Source: Candidatus Omnitrophota bacterium (GTDB lineage Bacteria > Omnitrophota > Gorgyraeia > B26-G9). From it: DNA of 5,299 bases. A model generated the notes under the pieces. The model worked only from the letters and a program-made list of their open reading frames with translations. It did no database searches and was not told where the DNA came from. Positions 1 to 5,299 of the stretch are shown here, in pieces. Location of the stretch: assembly GCA_018399295.1 (NCBI GenBank), contig JAGYOO010000118.1, forward strand, positions 1-5,299. The letters run 5' to 3'. Made by a program: the position numbers and the translations under genes. Position 1 is the first letter of the stretch. Each line of letters begins with the position of its first letter.

Positions 1-44
1 GAAAACGAAGGACTGGTCATTTTCTTATTTTGGCCTTGATTCAT
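1..44 (-). CDS. Probable start of the next operon gene (N-terminus only, runs off the left edge)
   Basis: An ATG at 44-42 opens a frame that stays open to the window edge for 14 codons, reading MNQGQNKKMTSPSF. It begins 13 bases after the stop codon of the ABC ATPase, and an AGAG stretch 8 bases upstream could serve as a weak ribosome binding site. A second in-frame ATG at 20-18 is an alternative start. The close spacing fits the tight packing of the other genes, so this is probably a further glycan-operon gene. Fourteen residues are too few to assign a family, and the frame could be chance. No terminator-like hairpin separates it from the ATPase gene. Confidence 0.4.
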   Translation of the reverse strand, partial: MNQGQNKKMTSPSF

Positions 45-57
45 TTTATCATCTCTG

Positions 58-3000
58 TCACTTCAGCTTCAGGATTAATTCAAAATTTCGGATTCCCGAT
101 CCGAACTCACTGCAGATTATCCGGCCGGAGTGATTAACATCCGAATTTTCAACTCGATTATATCCGTTCGAAATATTGTCCAGGCTCAATTCCGGCAGTC
201 CAATCTCTGAACTAAGAGTTACAGGGAACAGAGTTTGGTGGCAGTTCTTCCAGACCTGTTGAGGGTGCTGTTCGAATCTTCCCCGCCCTTCCGACGAACT
301 CCAGCCTGTATATTCATCCCGCGCCACCAGTCCCGCACTAAAGCTTTCGATCTCCCGGCTGACCGCAATAGTTTGGATCTCCCACTTAAGCTGTTTTTCT
401 TTTGTCCGGATAAACCAGGTCTGTTCCATGCCGTTCCATCTTAACTCCACCCGCAACTCTTCGGGAAGCTGAGAGATCTTCCATTGAGCCAGGGATGAGT
501 CATATCGTACACCTTTTGATTTAAAAGCCGAAAATAAGCCGAGCGGAGCGGTAAATTCATTATCTTCCCAAAACAAACGGATATTCGCTTCGCCGCTTTC
601 TAAAGATAATCCCCCGCCCCTTCTCCCGGCATTGCTTTCAGATTCCGTGGATAAAACAGGCATCTTTTCCGAAAAACCGATGCGCGCGGAAAAAAGCTTG
701 GTCTCTCCGGCAGGCAGGAGATATCCCGAGTCTTGCCCGGCAAGACTCGCACCCACGCAGCAACCGCTGATCTTCCCGGGCAGATAAAGGTTCAGCAGCC
801 AATCCGACATGCTCACCAAGGGTTCAAAGGTTATTGATGCCTGCGTGGAAGAATCCTGATTGACACCGATATACCGCGAACGATTATCCGGAACAGTAAT
901 GTATGTAGTAGTCCTGCTGCCGGCACTTCTTTCCGGGATCCGCCCCTGGCCACGACCGGTAAACCAGTTTTTAAATCCATCGACCAGATGTAGTCCAGCC
1001 ACTGCCCGGCTCAGCCCCAATGGCTTTTCCGTTTTGACCCAGGCCTTCCAGAGCAAGCCGCTTTCAGAAAAATTAAACTCCCAGCGCTGCAGAAAATCAA
1101 ACTCCCGGTGCCTCAACCCGACTACCAGCTTCCCAAAAGACCGATACGGGTCCCAATCGGCATTCAGGCAATCAAACTCACCCTGACAATCAAACAGATC
1201 CAGTTTAAATCCCGGACCGGAGGTTAAGAGCTGCTTCCCTTTAAACAATAACATTCGTCCATGTTCAGCTCTAAGCAAATATGTACCATTGCTTATCGCA
1301 AACCTCTCTTCACAATATTTTCGACGCAGCGTTTCGGAGGCTTTCCGTGAGATTACGCCGACCCGTCCGGAAAAGACTGTCCGGGAATCTTTAAGATCAG
1401 TCTCCCCTGTCCGAAACTGAAGCGTCCGGCCCTGAATTACCGGTTCAGCCGCTGAACTCGTCTCATATATCAACGCCGTCTCCGCTGCCAGGGCCCCTAC
1501 TCTTCGACAGATTTTATCCCGCAGAGCTATCATCCGTCCGGGAATAAACCAGCCCTGTTCATAAGCACTGTACCACTGATTAAAATCTTCGGCAAGTTCG
1601 ATGCCTCCCCGTAAAACACACCCTGAAACAGGCTCATTGGATTCCAGCCTGATCTGCCAGCTGAATCCTTCCCCCTCCGGACGAATCAACCAGGACTCGT
1701 CCATTGGCGGGACTTTGCGTTCCAACCGAACGGTCAACTCGCCGTTTTTCTGCAAATACTCTCTGATCAACGGGCGCGAATCATGCCATCGCCCACGAAA
1801 AAAGATAGAAGTAAATAACCCCTCTCCAACTGTCAGACAAAGTCCCTTCCGAAAAATCGCGATACCCTGCCGACTTAATTCCAGATGAATATCATTCCCC
1901 AGGGAAATACCGGTTCCGATCAATCGGCGCTTTTCCAGGAGAAATTCCGAGAGCCGCGACTGGCTTTCGAATATTTTGATTTTCCCCGAGACCTCACCCG
2001 CTCCCTGGCAGTCGATAATCCTCGCCGGTTCCTCCCGGGAGGCACTGCGAATCTCAATCGTATTAAGAGACATTACGACTACTGCCGGCGATCCTCTGGT
2101 CTCATCCTTTAACCCGGCAAGCTCCGGTACAAGATTGGCAACTGACTCCTCAAAGTCCACCTCCGGCAGAAAATTCTCCTCCCGTTTAAGATCGAACCAG
2201 GTTCGATAACCGGCATCAAAGCAAAATCGGGCAACAACCTGAACCTCTTTGTCTGACGAGCTTATCCTCCAAGCCAGACCATCCGGACCAAGGTCCAGTT
2301 CAAGATTCAAGCGCAGTCCGGGGCTGGTAAATTCCGAATCAATTATCCATCCGTTGCCTGTCTTCCTGACCCGGGATCGCCCCTTAAACAAATTAACCAG
2401 ATTCCCCTCGTGGAGAAATCCGAAACCCAGTCCTTGCGGCGCGGAAAGCCGTTTGTTCCCGCGGAGAAAATCAAACAAATGATCCTGGAGATAAAGGCTC
2501 AACCTGCCTGAATACGCAGTCTTATCCGCAGTCCGGTCAGCGGCCAACTGTTCCAGATCCTGATCCTCGACCAGGCGTCCTTCCCCCATAACTTTCACCT
2601 TGTCAGCAGCAACGATCTGATGCTGGATCACGGCGTTCTGACCGTAAGCGCGGAGCAGTCCGTAGCCAAGAGGCCGACTTTTGAATTGAACCAGGAGTTG
2701 CGGTAATTTTGCGCTTCCGGCTAAAGCAAATAACGGACTCGTAGAGTCAAGCCTCAACAGGTCCGCACTTTCTCCGAAAGAACTTGCGCTTATAGCCTTA
2801 AACCGCTCGCCGTCAAGATAACGTTTATAATTTTCCGAAAACATCCACCCGAACAAAACCTTTTCCGGCCGAGTCTCCTGAGGCACGGTAACCGTCATCT
2901 GCCAAAAGAAACGCCTTTCACCAACAACCCTGAGCGCCAATTCGATCATCGTCCCGCTGTTCACGTCGATTCCCCTGGCCCGAAATCCCCGGGCTGACCG

Positions 3001-3906
3001 GCAGGTCACGTTCCATGTCAACTGCCAGGACATCATCCACTGGTGATTGAACAGGATCGCCGCGTAGCCGGCACTGCCGCAATTCAAAGACTTTCCCCGC
3101 CAGAGCAGATTAAGCCGACCACGGTTAAAGATCACGCTTAACCGGTCCTGATCCACGCAGGCGACCGCCTGCCGCTCTCCCACGGACTGAAGATAACGGG
3201 AGACAACCTCTTCCAAAGGCCCCTGCTTGATCAGCCTGCCCTCGTGCAGCAGTACACCCTCATCGGTTATCTGTTTAAGTGAGCTCAGATCATGAGAAAC
3301 TACTATGATTGTTTTCCCTTTTCCTTTCAATTCGCTTATCTTCTGAATACAACGCCTTTGGAACTCTTCATCTCCCACGGCCAAGGTGTCGTCGATCAGC
3401 AAGATATCCGGATCGGAAAACACGGCCACTGAAAATCCCAGCCGCACCAACATGCCCTGTGAAAAAGTCTTAGCCGGTGAATCGATAAACCGGTCCAGAC
3501 CGGAAAAAGCGATAATATCCGGAAGCAGGCGTTTCATCTCCGCCCGGCCGATTCCCAGTAGCGCGCCGTTTAGAATTATATTCTCTCTTCCGGTAAGATC
3601 GGCCTGAATCCCGGAGCCAAGGTCAAGCAGTCCGGCCACCCTTCCCCGGACGTCTATCCTGCCGTTATCCGAAAACGTGATCCGGTTAATGATCCGCAGC
3701 AGGGTCGTCTTGCCCGATCCATTTTCCCCGATTATGCCCAAAGTCTGCCCCTGACGGACCTCAAGATCGATCTCCCTCAAGGCCTGCACCCGCTGTTCCG
3801 GCCGGCGATTCAGCCATTGCCTTAAACTGCCGAACAAAGAAGGCGTCCCCGCCCGCATAAGATATGTCTTAGATACTCTTTTCAGTTGGACGACGATTTC
3901 TTTCAT
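58..3906 (-). CDS. Polysaccharide-export ABC transporter ATP-binding protein (Wzt/KpsT/TagH type) with giant five-repeat C-terminal region
   Basis: This 1282-residue protein should power export of a lipid-linked polysaccharide across the inner membrane together with the permease encoded just upstream. Residues 1-245 are the ATPase domain. They show Walker A GENGSGKT (60-67), the family block LGSG..ADLTGRENIILNG (96-114), signature FSQGM (148-152), Walker B DILLIDD (167-173), D-loop LAVGDEEFQ (175-183) and switch histidine SHD (H205). The Walker B catalytic glutamate position holds Asp173. Typical Wzt-family ATPases are about 250 to 450 residues. Here about 1035 residues follow, made of five divergent repeats with no membrane segment or signal peptide, so they should be cytoplasmic. 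By analogy with the Wzt C-terminal glycan-binding domain they may recognise the substrate; that is inference. The ATG start overlaps the permease stop (TGATG), and the N-terminus MKEIVVQLKRVSKTY is typical of the family. No symbol is given because Wzt, KpsT and TagH cannot be separated without the substrate. Confidence 0.95.
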   Translation of the reverse strand: MKEIVVQLKRVSKTYLMRAGTPSLFGSLRQWLNRRPEQRVQALREIDLEVRQGQTLGIIGENGSGKTTLLRIINRITFSDNGRIDVRGRVAGLLDLGSGIQADLTGRENIILNGALLGIGRAEMKRLLPDIIAFSGLDRFIDSPAKTFSQGMLVRLGFSVAVFSDPDILLIDDTLAVGDEEFQRRCIQKISELKGKGKTIIVVSHDLSSLKQITDEGVLLHEGRLIKQGPLEEVVSRYLQSVGERQAVACVDQDRLSVIFNRGRLNLLWRGKSLNCGSAGYAAILFNHQWMMSWQLTWNVTCRSARGFRARGIDVNSGTMIELALRVVGERRFFWQMTVTVPQETRPEKVLFGWMFSENYKRYLDGERFKAISASSFGESADLLRLDSTSPLFALAGSAKLPQLLVQFKSRPLGYGLLRAYGQNAVIQHQIVAADKVKVMGEGRLVEDQDLEQLAADRTADKTAYSGRLSLYLQDHLFDFLRGNKRLSAPQGLGFGFLHEGNLVNLFKGRSRVRKTGNGWIIDSEFTSPGLRLNLELDLGPDGLAWRISSSDKEVQVVARFCFDAGYRTWFDLKREENFLPEVDFEESVANLVPELAGLKDETRGSPAVVVMSLNTIEIRSASREEPARIIDCQGAGEVSGKIKIFESQSRLSEFLLEKRRLIGTGISLGNDIHLELSRQGIAIFRKGLCLTVGEGLFTSIFFRGRWHDSRPLIREYLQKNGELTVRLERKVPPMDESWLIRPEGEGFSWQIRLESNEPVSGCVLRGGIELAEDFNQWYSAYEQGWFIPGRMIALRDKICRRVGALAAETALIYETSSAAEPVIQGRTLQFRTGETDLKDSRTVFSGRVGVISRKASETLRRKYCEERFAISNGTYLLRAEHGRMLLFKGKQLLTSGPGFKLDLFDCQGEFDCLNADWDPYRSFGKLVVGLRHREFDFLQRWEFNFSESGLLWKAWVKTEKPLGLSRAVAGLHLVDGFKNWFTGRGQGRIPERSAGSRTTTYITVPDNRSRYIGVNQDSSTQASITFEPLVSMSDWLLNLYLPGKISGCCVGASLAGQDSGYLLPAGETKLFSARIGFSEKMPVLSTESESNAGRRGGGLSLESGEANIRLFWEDNEFTAPLGLFSAFKSKGVRYDSSLAQWKISQLPEELRVELRWNGMEQTWFIRTKEKQLKWEIQTIAVSREIESFSAGLVARDEYTGWSSSEGRGRFEQHPQQVWKNCHQTLFPVTLSSEIGLPELSLDNISNGYNRVENSDVNHSGRIICSEFGSGIRNFELILKLK
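61..621 (-). repeat. C-terminal repeat E of the Wzt-like protein (residues ~1096-1282)
   Basis: Fifth repeat, running to the protein's C-terminus. It has SLESGEANIRLFWED (anchor 1 position, D1115), LKWEI (anchor 2, W1175, 60 residues on) and EYTGW (anchor 3, Y1199 and W1202, 24 residues on). It ends with the strand NFELILKLK, so this copy seems complete and the gene is not truncated at its 3' end. Confidence 0.75.
622..1296 (-). repeat. C-terminal repeat D of the Wzt-like protein (residues ~871-1095)
   Basis: Fourth and longest repeat. It has YLLRAEHGRMLLFKG (anchor 1, G890), GLLWKAW (anchor 2, W953, 63 residues on) and GFKNW (anchor 3, F978 and W981, 25 residues on). It closes with LLPAGETKLFSARIGF (1063-1078). 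About 20 extra residues lie between anchor 3 and the closing strand compared with B and C. A Ser/Gly/Glu-rich linker (1086-1098) leads into repeat E. Confidence 0.78.
1297..1902 (-). repeat. C-terminal repeat C of the Wzt-like protein (residues ~669-870)
   Basis: Third repeat. It opens with DIHLEL...AIFRKG (anchor 1, G688) and then has LTVGEGLFTSIFFRGRWHDS. Next comes GFSWQI (anchor 2, W750, 62 residues on) and DFNQW (anchor 3, F775 and W778, 25 residues on). It closes with TVFSGRVGVI (843-852). It is closest by eye to repeats D and E in the segment around anchors 2 and 3. Confidence 0.78.
1903..2514 (-). repeat. C-terminal repeat B of the Wzt-like protein (residues ~465-668)
   Basis: Second repeat, opening with GRLSLYL...DFLRG (anchor 1, G483). 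It continues with DGLAWRI (anchor 2, W546, 63 residues on) and GYRTW (anchor 3, Y567 and W570, 21 residues on). It closes with a strand reading VSGKIKIF (639-646), which resembles the closing strands of repeats C and D. The strand-and-turn pattern suggests an all-beta domain. Confidence 0.75.
2515..3153 (-). repeat. C-terminal repeat A of the Wzt-like protein (residues ~252-464)
   Basis: First and most divergent of five protein-level repeats. It opens with RLSVIF...LLWRG (anchor 1, G271). The second anchor is FFWQM (W335), 64 residues later. The third is NYKRY (Y360 and Y363), 25 residues after that. Compared with repeats B to E, the segment after the third anchor is longer and the final strand is less clear. 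Boundaries are approximate, and no DNA-level repeat is evident. Confidence 0.65.
3172..3906 (-). other. ABC ATPase (nucleotide-binding) domain of the Wzt-like protein
   Basis: Residues 1-245 contain a complete ABC cassette in canonical order: Walker A (60-67), Q-loop region (~96-110), signature FSQGM (148-152), Walker B (167-173), D-loop and H205. The LTGRENI and FSQGMLVRLGFSVA blocks are characteristic of the polysaccharide and teichoic-acid exporting subfamily rather than of importers or lipoprotein exporters. The insertion between the first strand and Walker A (residues ~16-45, ending QALREIDLEV) is also typical of this subfamily. The domain ends near SRYLQSVGE, where the repeat region begins. 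Confidence 0.93.
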
Positions 3907-3908
3907 CA
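3904..3908 (-). promoter_or_regulatory. TGATG stop/start overlap coupling permease and ATPase translation
   Basis: The permease stop TGA (3908-3906) shares its A with the ATPase start ATG (3906-3904). Upstream of the ATG only a GGA at -12 to -10 resembles a Shine-Dalgarno sequence. Ribosomes finishing the permease could therefore reinitiate here, which would help balance the two subunits. This fixes the ATPase start. Confidence 0.75.
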
Positions 3909-4676
3909 GGTCAAATCCGCGAATCTTTTTCTGTTAATATTGAAGACAAGATAACCGAGCAGGAAAAATCCGGCCCCGCCTGCCAAACAGATAAATAACT
4001 GCCCTGTACCCGGGAACCGTCCGTAAAGCAGGATATCGCGATACATCCCGACAAGAATCGTCATTGGGTTCAGATAAAAAAGCGCGCGCATTTTCAGAGG
4101 TACCATTTCCAGAGAATAAAATACTGGAGTCACATAGAACCATACCACCAGAAGCAGTTCAATCGCATACCGTACATCCCGGAACACAGTATGCAGGGCC
4201 GCGGCGGCCAGACAGATACCGGACACGAACAGTATCTGGATCAGGATAACCAGCGGCAGTCCGATCAGAGCAGCCTCGGGCCGGATCTTGAAAAACAGCA
4301 GAAACAGCAGCAGCAGGACCAACGAAAGCACGAAATTAAACAAGTTGGCCGCGACTATCGAAAGCGGAATCGCCTCGTACGGGAAAAATGATTTCTTGAT
4401 CAGTCCGGAATTTTCCACCAAAGACGAGGTAGACTGGGCCAAAGAAAAGTTGAGAAAAAACCAGGGCAGCAGCGCGGCCAGCAGAAACGCAGGGAAATTA
4501 TCAATCCCCACGGGAATGATCCGGCCAAAGACAAGTGAAAAGATAATCATCAGCAGCAGCGGGTTAAGCACTGACCAGAGCCATCCCAGCCAGGCGGATT
4601 TGTACCGGATCTTCAGCTCTTTTTCCGCCAGGATAAAAATAAGTTCCGCCAGATGAACCGATCTTTTAATTTTCAT
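3906..4676 (-). CDS. Polysaccharide-export ABC-2 transporter permease (Wzm/KpsM/TagG type)
   Basis: A 256-residue inner-membrane protein that should form the channel half of the exporter, pairing with the ATPase encoded immediately downstream. Family hallmarks are RYKSAWLGWLWSVLNPL (24-40) leading into the first membrane helix, FRDVRYAIELLLVVWFYVTPVFY (165-187) and NPMTILVGMYRD (203-214). About six hydrophobic segments are visible, near 33-51, 62-80, 105-129, 137-161, 170-187 and 227-246. The N-terminus and C-terminus (NINRKRFADLT) are basic and likely cytoplasmic. Length matches the family's usual ~255-275. I chose the ATG at 4676, which forms a TGATG overlap with the preceding stop and lies 6 bases after a GGAA. 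A TTG one codon earlier would also be open but sits too close to that GGAA. Substrate (O-antigen, capsule, teichoic acid or other) cannot be read from the permease, so no symbol is given. Confidence 0.95.
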   Translation of the reverse strand: MKIKRSVHLAELIFILAEKELKIRYKSAWLGWLWSVLNPLLLMIIFSLVFGRIIPVGIDNFPAFLLAALLPWFFLNFSLAQSTSSLVENSGLIKKSFFPYEAIPLSIVAANLFNFVLSLVLLLLFLLFFKIRPEAALIGLPLVILIQILFVSGICLAAAALHTVFRDVRYAIELLLVVWFYVTPVFYSLEMVPLKMRALFYLNPMTILVGMYRDILLYGRFPGTGQLFICLAGGAGFFLLGYLVFNINRKRFADLT

Positions 4677-4678
4677 CA
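4674..4678 (-). promoter_or_regulatory. TGATG stop/start overlap coupling oxidoreductase and permease translation
   Basis: The oxidoreductase stop TGA (4678-4676) shares its A with the permease ATG (4676-4674). A GGAA six bases upstream of the ATG is a modest ribosome binding site. The arrangement repeats at the next junction and argues for one polycistronic message reading right to left. Confidence 0.72.
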
Positions 4679-5299
4679 ATTTTTCCGGATAAGATCACTT
4701 ATCCTTAACCCGTCGAGAATACAGTCTTCCATTGACAGATAACGCCAGCTTCCGGCCCGGCCACAAGGAAGAATATCCTGCCCCACAAGGTAATCATTTA
4801 TGATTTTAACGCAATTCCTGTACTTGTGATCATACATCACGTAGGCATACTTGATATCGTTTATCTGTTGGCTGATGATCTTATCCGACTTTTTTAATAT
4901 CCCCGCCCGCTCCAAGTCCTGACGCACCATCTCCTCCAGGCCATTCCGCTCTAAAGGACGCGATCCGGAATAGGATATCTCAACATAAAGAGAGCTTTTC
5001 CCCTTCGGAACCGAGCCGGGTGAAAAATTCATAGGAAATCCCACCCGAAAGAAACAGAACTTGTCCTCGGGAAAATAGATCCAGTGTTTATCCGATATCC
5101 CTGCGCGATCAATACCCAGGTTCAGATTCAGAACCGAGACATGACGAAGTCCGGCAAAAGCCTGTTGGACCGGTTCGGGTAGAGACTGCTTGAGAATCCG
5201 GGATAATTCAGGAAGAGGAATAGAGGAAACCAGCCGGGAATATCCGAATTCCCGGCCATCGGAAAGATGAACTGTTTTTTTCTGCTGATCTATTTTCTC
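4676..5299 (-). CDS. FAD-dependent oxidoreductase, amine-oxidase / UDP-galactopyranose-mutase-like, C-terminal 207 residues (5' end beyond window)
   Basis: The frame is open from the right edge to the TGA at 4678-4676. The visible 207 residues are the C-terminal part of a protein probably about twice as long; the N-terminal Rossmann GxGxxG motif should lie outside the window. Recognisable pieces, numbered from the first visible codon, are YSRLVSSIPLPEL (20-32), a substrate-domain strand LRHVSVLNLNLGID (51-64), YAYVMYDHKYRNCV (152-165) and CGRAGSWRYLSMEDCILDG (179-197). The last matches the C-terminal FAD-contacting GR.G.W.Y..M.D...DG motif of amine-oxidase and UDP-galactopyranose-mutase-like flavoproteins in glycan clusters. 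It is likely cytoplasmic and acts on a sugar nucleotide or lipid-linked intermediate, but the substrate is inferred only from family and neighbours. Protoporphyrinogen-oxidase annotations for such proteins are usually just fold similarity. A GTG at 5044-5042 is internal, not the start. Confidence 0.85.
   Translation of the reverse strand, partial: EKIDQQKKTVHLSDGREFGYSRLVSSIPLPELSRILKQSLPEPVQQAFAGLRHVSVLNLNLGIDRAGISDKHWIYFPEDKFCFFRVGFPMNFSPGSVPKGKSSLYVEISYSGSRPLERNGLEEMVRQDLERAGILKKSDKIISQQINDIKYAYVMYDHKYRNCVKIINDYLVGQDILPCGRAGSWRYLSMEDCILDGLRISDLIRKN

Noticed and set aside
44..52. ATG at 52-50 as the start of the downstream gene
   Set aside because: It reads ATG ATA AAA TGA, so the frame closes after three codons.
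3934..4143. Second minus-strand frame inside the permease gene
   Set aside because: It overlaps the conserved TPVFY and NPM regions of the permease in another frame and encodes nothing family-like.
4288..4320. CAG-rich stretch resembling a trinucleotide repeat
   Set aside because: On the coding strand these are CTG leucine codons in the hydrophobic helix LVLLLLFLLFF of the permease. The run is short and interrupted, so it is explained by membrane-protein composition.
235..4656. Plus-strand open frames of 60-120 codons
   Set aside because: All lie antisense to the three well-supported minus-strand genes. Their translations are rich in Ser, Pro and Arg with no recognisable domain, which is typical of shadow frames.
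4677..4679. TTG as the permease start, one codon upstream of the ATG
   Set aside because: It sits only about 3 bases after the GGAA ribosome-binding sequence. The ATG gives better spacing and the same TGATG overlap seen at the next junction.
5042..5044. GTG as the start of a 122-residue protein
   Set aside because: The frame is open without a stop to the window edge, and the upstream 85 codons encode typical oxidoreductase sequence such as LVSSIPLPEL. The GTG is an internal valine.

Overview
The window is a compact stretch of a polysaccharide export operon, with every supported gene on the minus strand. In transcription order (right to left) it holds four genes. The first is the C-terminal part of an FAD-dependent amine-oxidase/UDP-galactopyranose-mutase-like oxidoreductase that enters from the right edge. 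The second is a complete ABC-2 (Wzm/KpsM/TagG-type) membrane permease. The third is an unusually long 1282-residue Wzt/KpsT/TagH-type ABC ATPase. The last is a probable start of a further gene that leaves the window at the left edge after 14 codons.

The genes are packed with no intergenic space. The oxidoreductase stop overlaps the permease start as TGATG, and the permease stop overlaps the ATPase start as TGATG. Both Shine-Dalgarno sequences are weak, so translational coupling is likely. No promoter, terminator, RNA gene, mobile element or CRISPR array is visible, and no gene-free stretch exceeds about 60 bases.

The notable feature is the ATPase. Its first ~245 residues form a normal polysaccharide-export nucleotide-binding domain. 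The remaining ~1035 residues, with no membrane segment, read as five divergent tandem repeats of roughly 190-225 residues. Three aligned anchors recur with nearly constant internal spacing: 60-64 residues from the first to the second, and 21-25 from the second to the third. In the known Wzt proteins the C-terminal region is a single small beta-sandwich that recognises the finished glycan. A five-fold array suggests a cytoplasmic recognition or processing platform for a large or multiply decorated glycan. This functional reading is inference; the repeat architecture is visible directly.

The organism cannot be named. GC content looks close to one half by eye, overlaps are tight, and the Wzm/Wzt-type pair lies beside a flavin oxidoreductase of the kind found in glycan gene clusters. 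This fits a bacterium that exports a surface polysaccharide such as O-antigen, capsule or a cell-wall glycan. The likely flow is that enzymes encoded upstream and downstream build a lipid-linked glycan, the ATPase selects it, and the permease exports it across the inner membrane.
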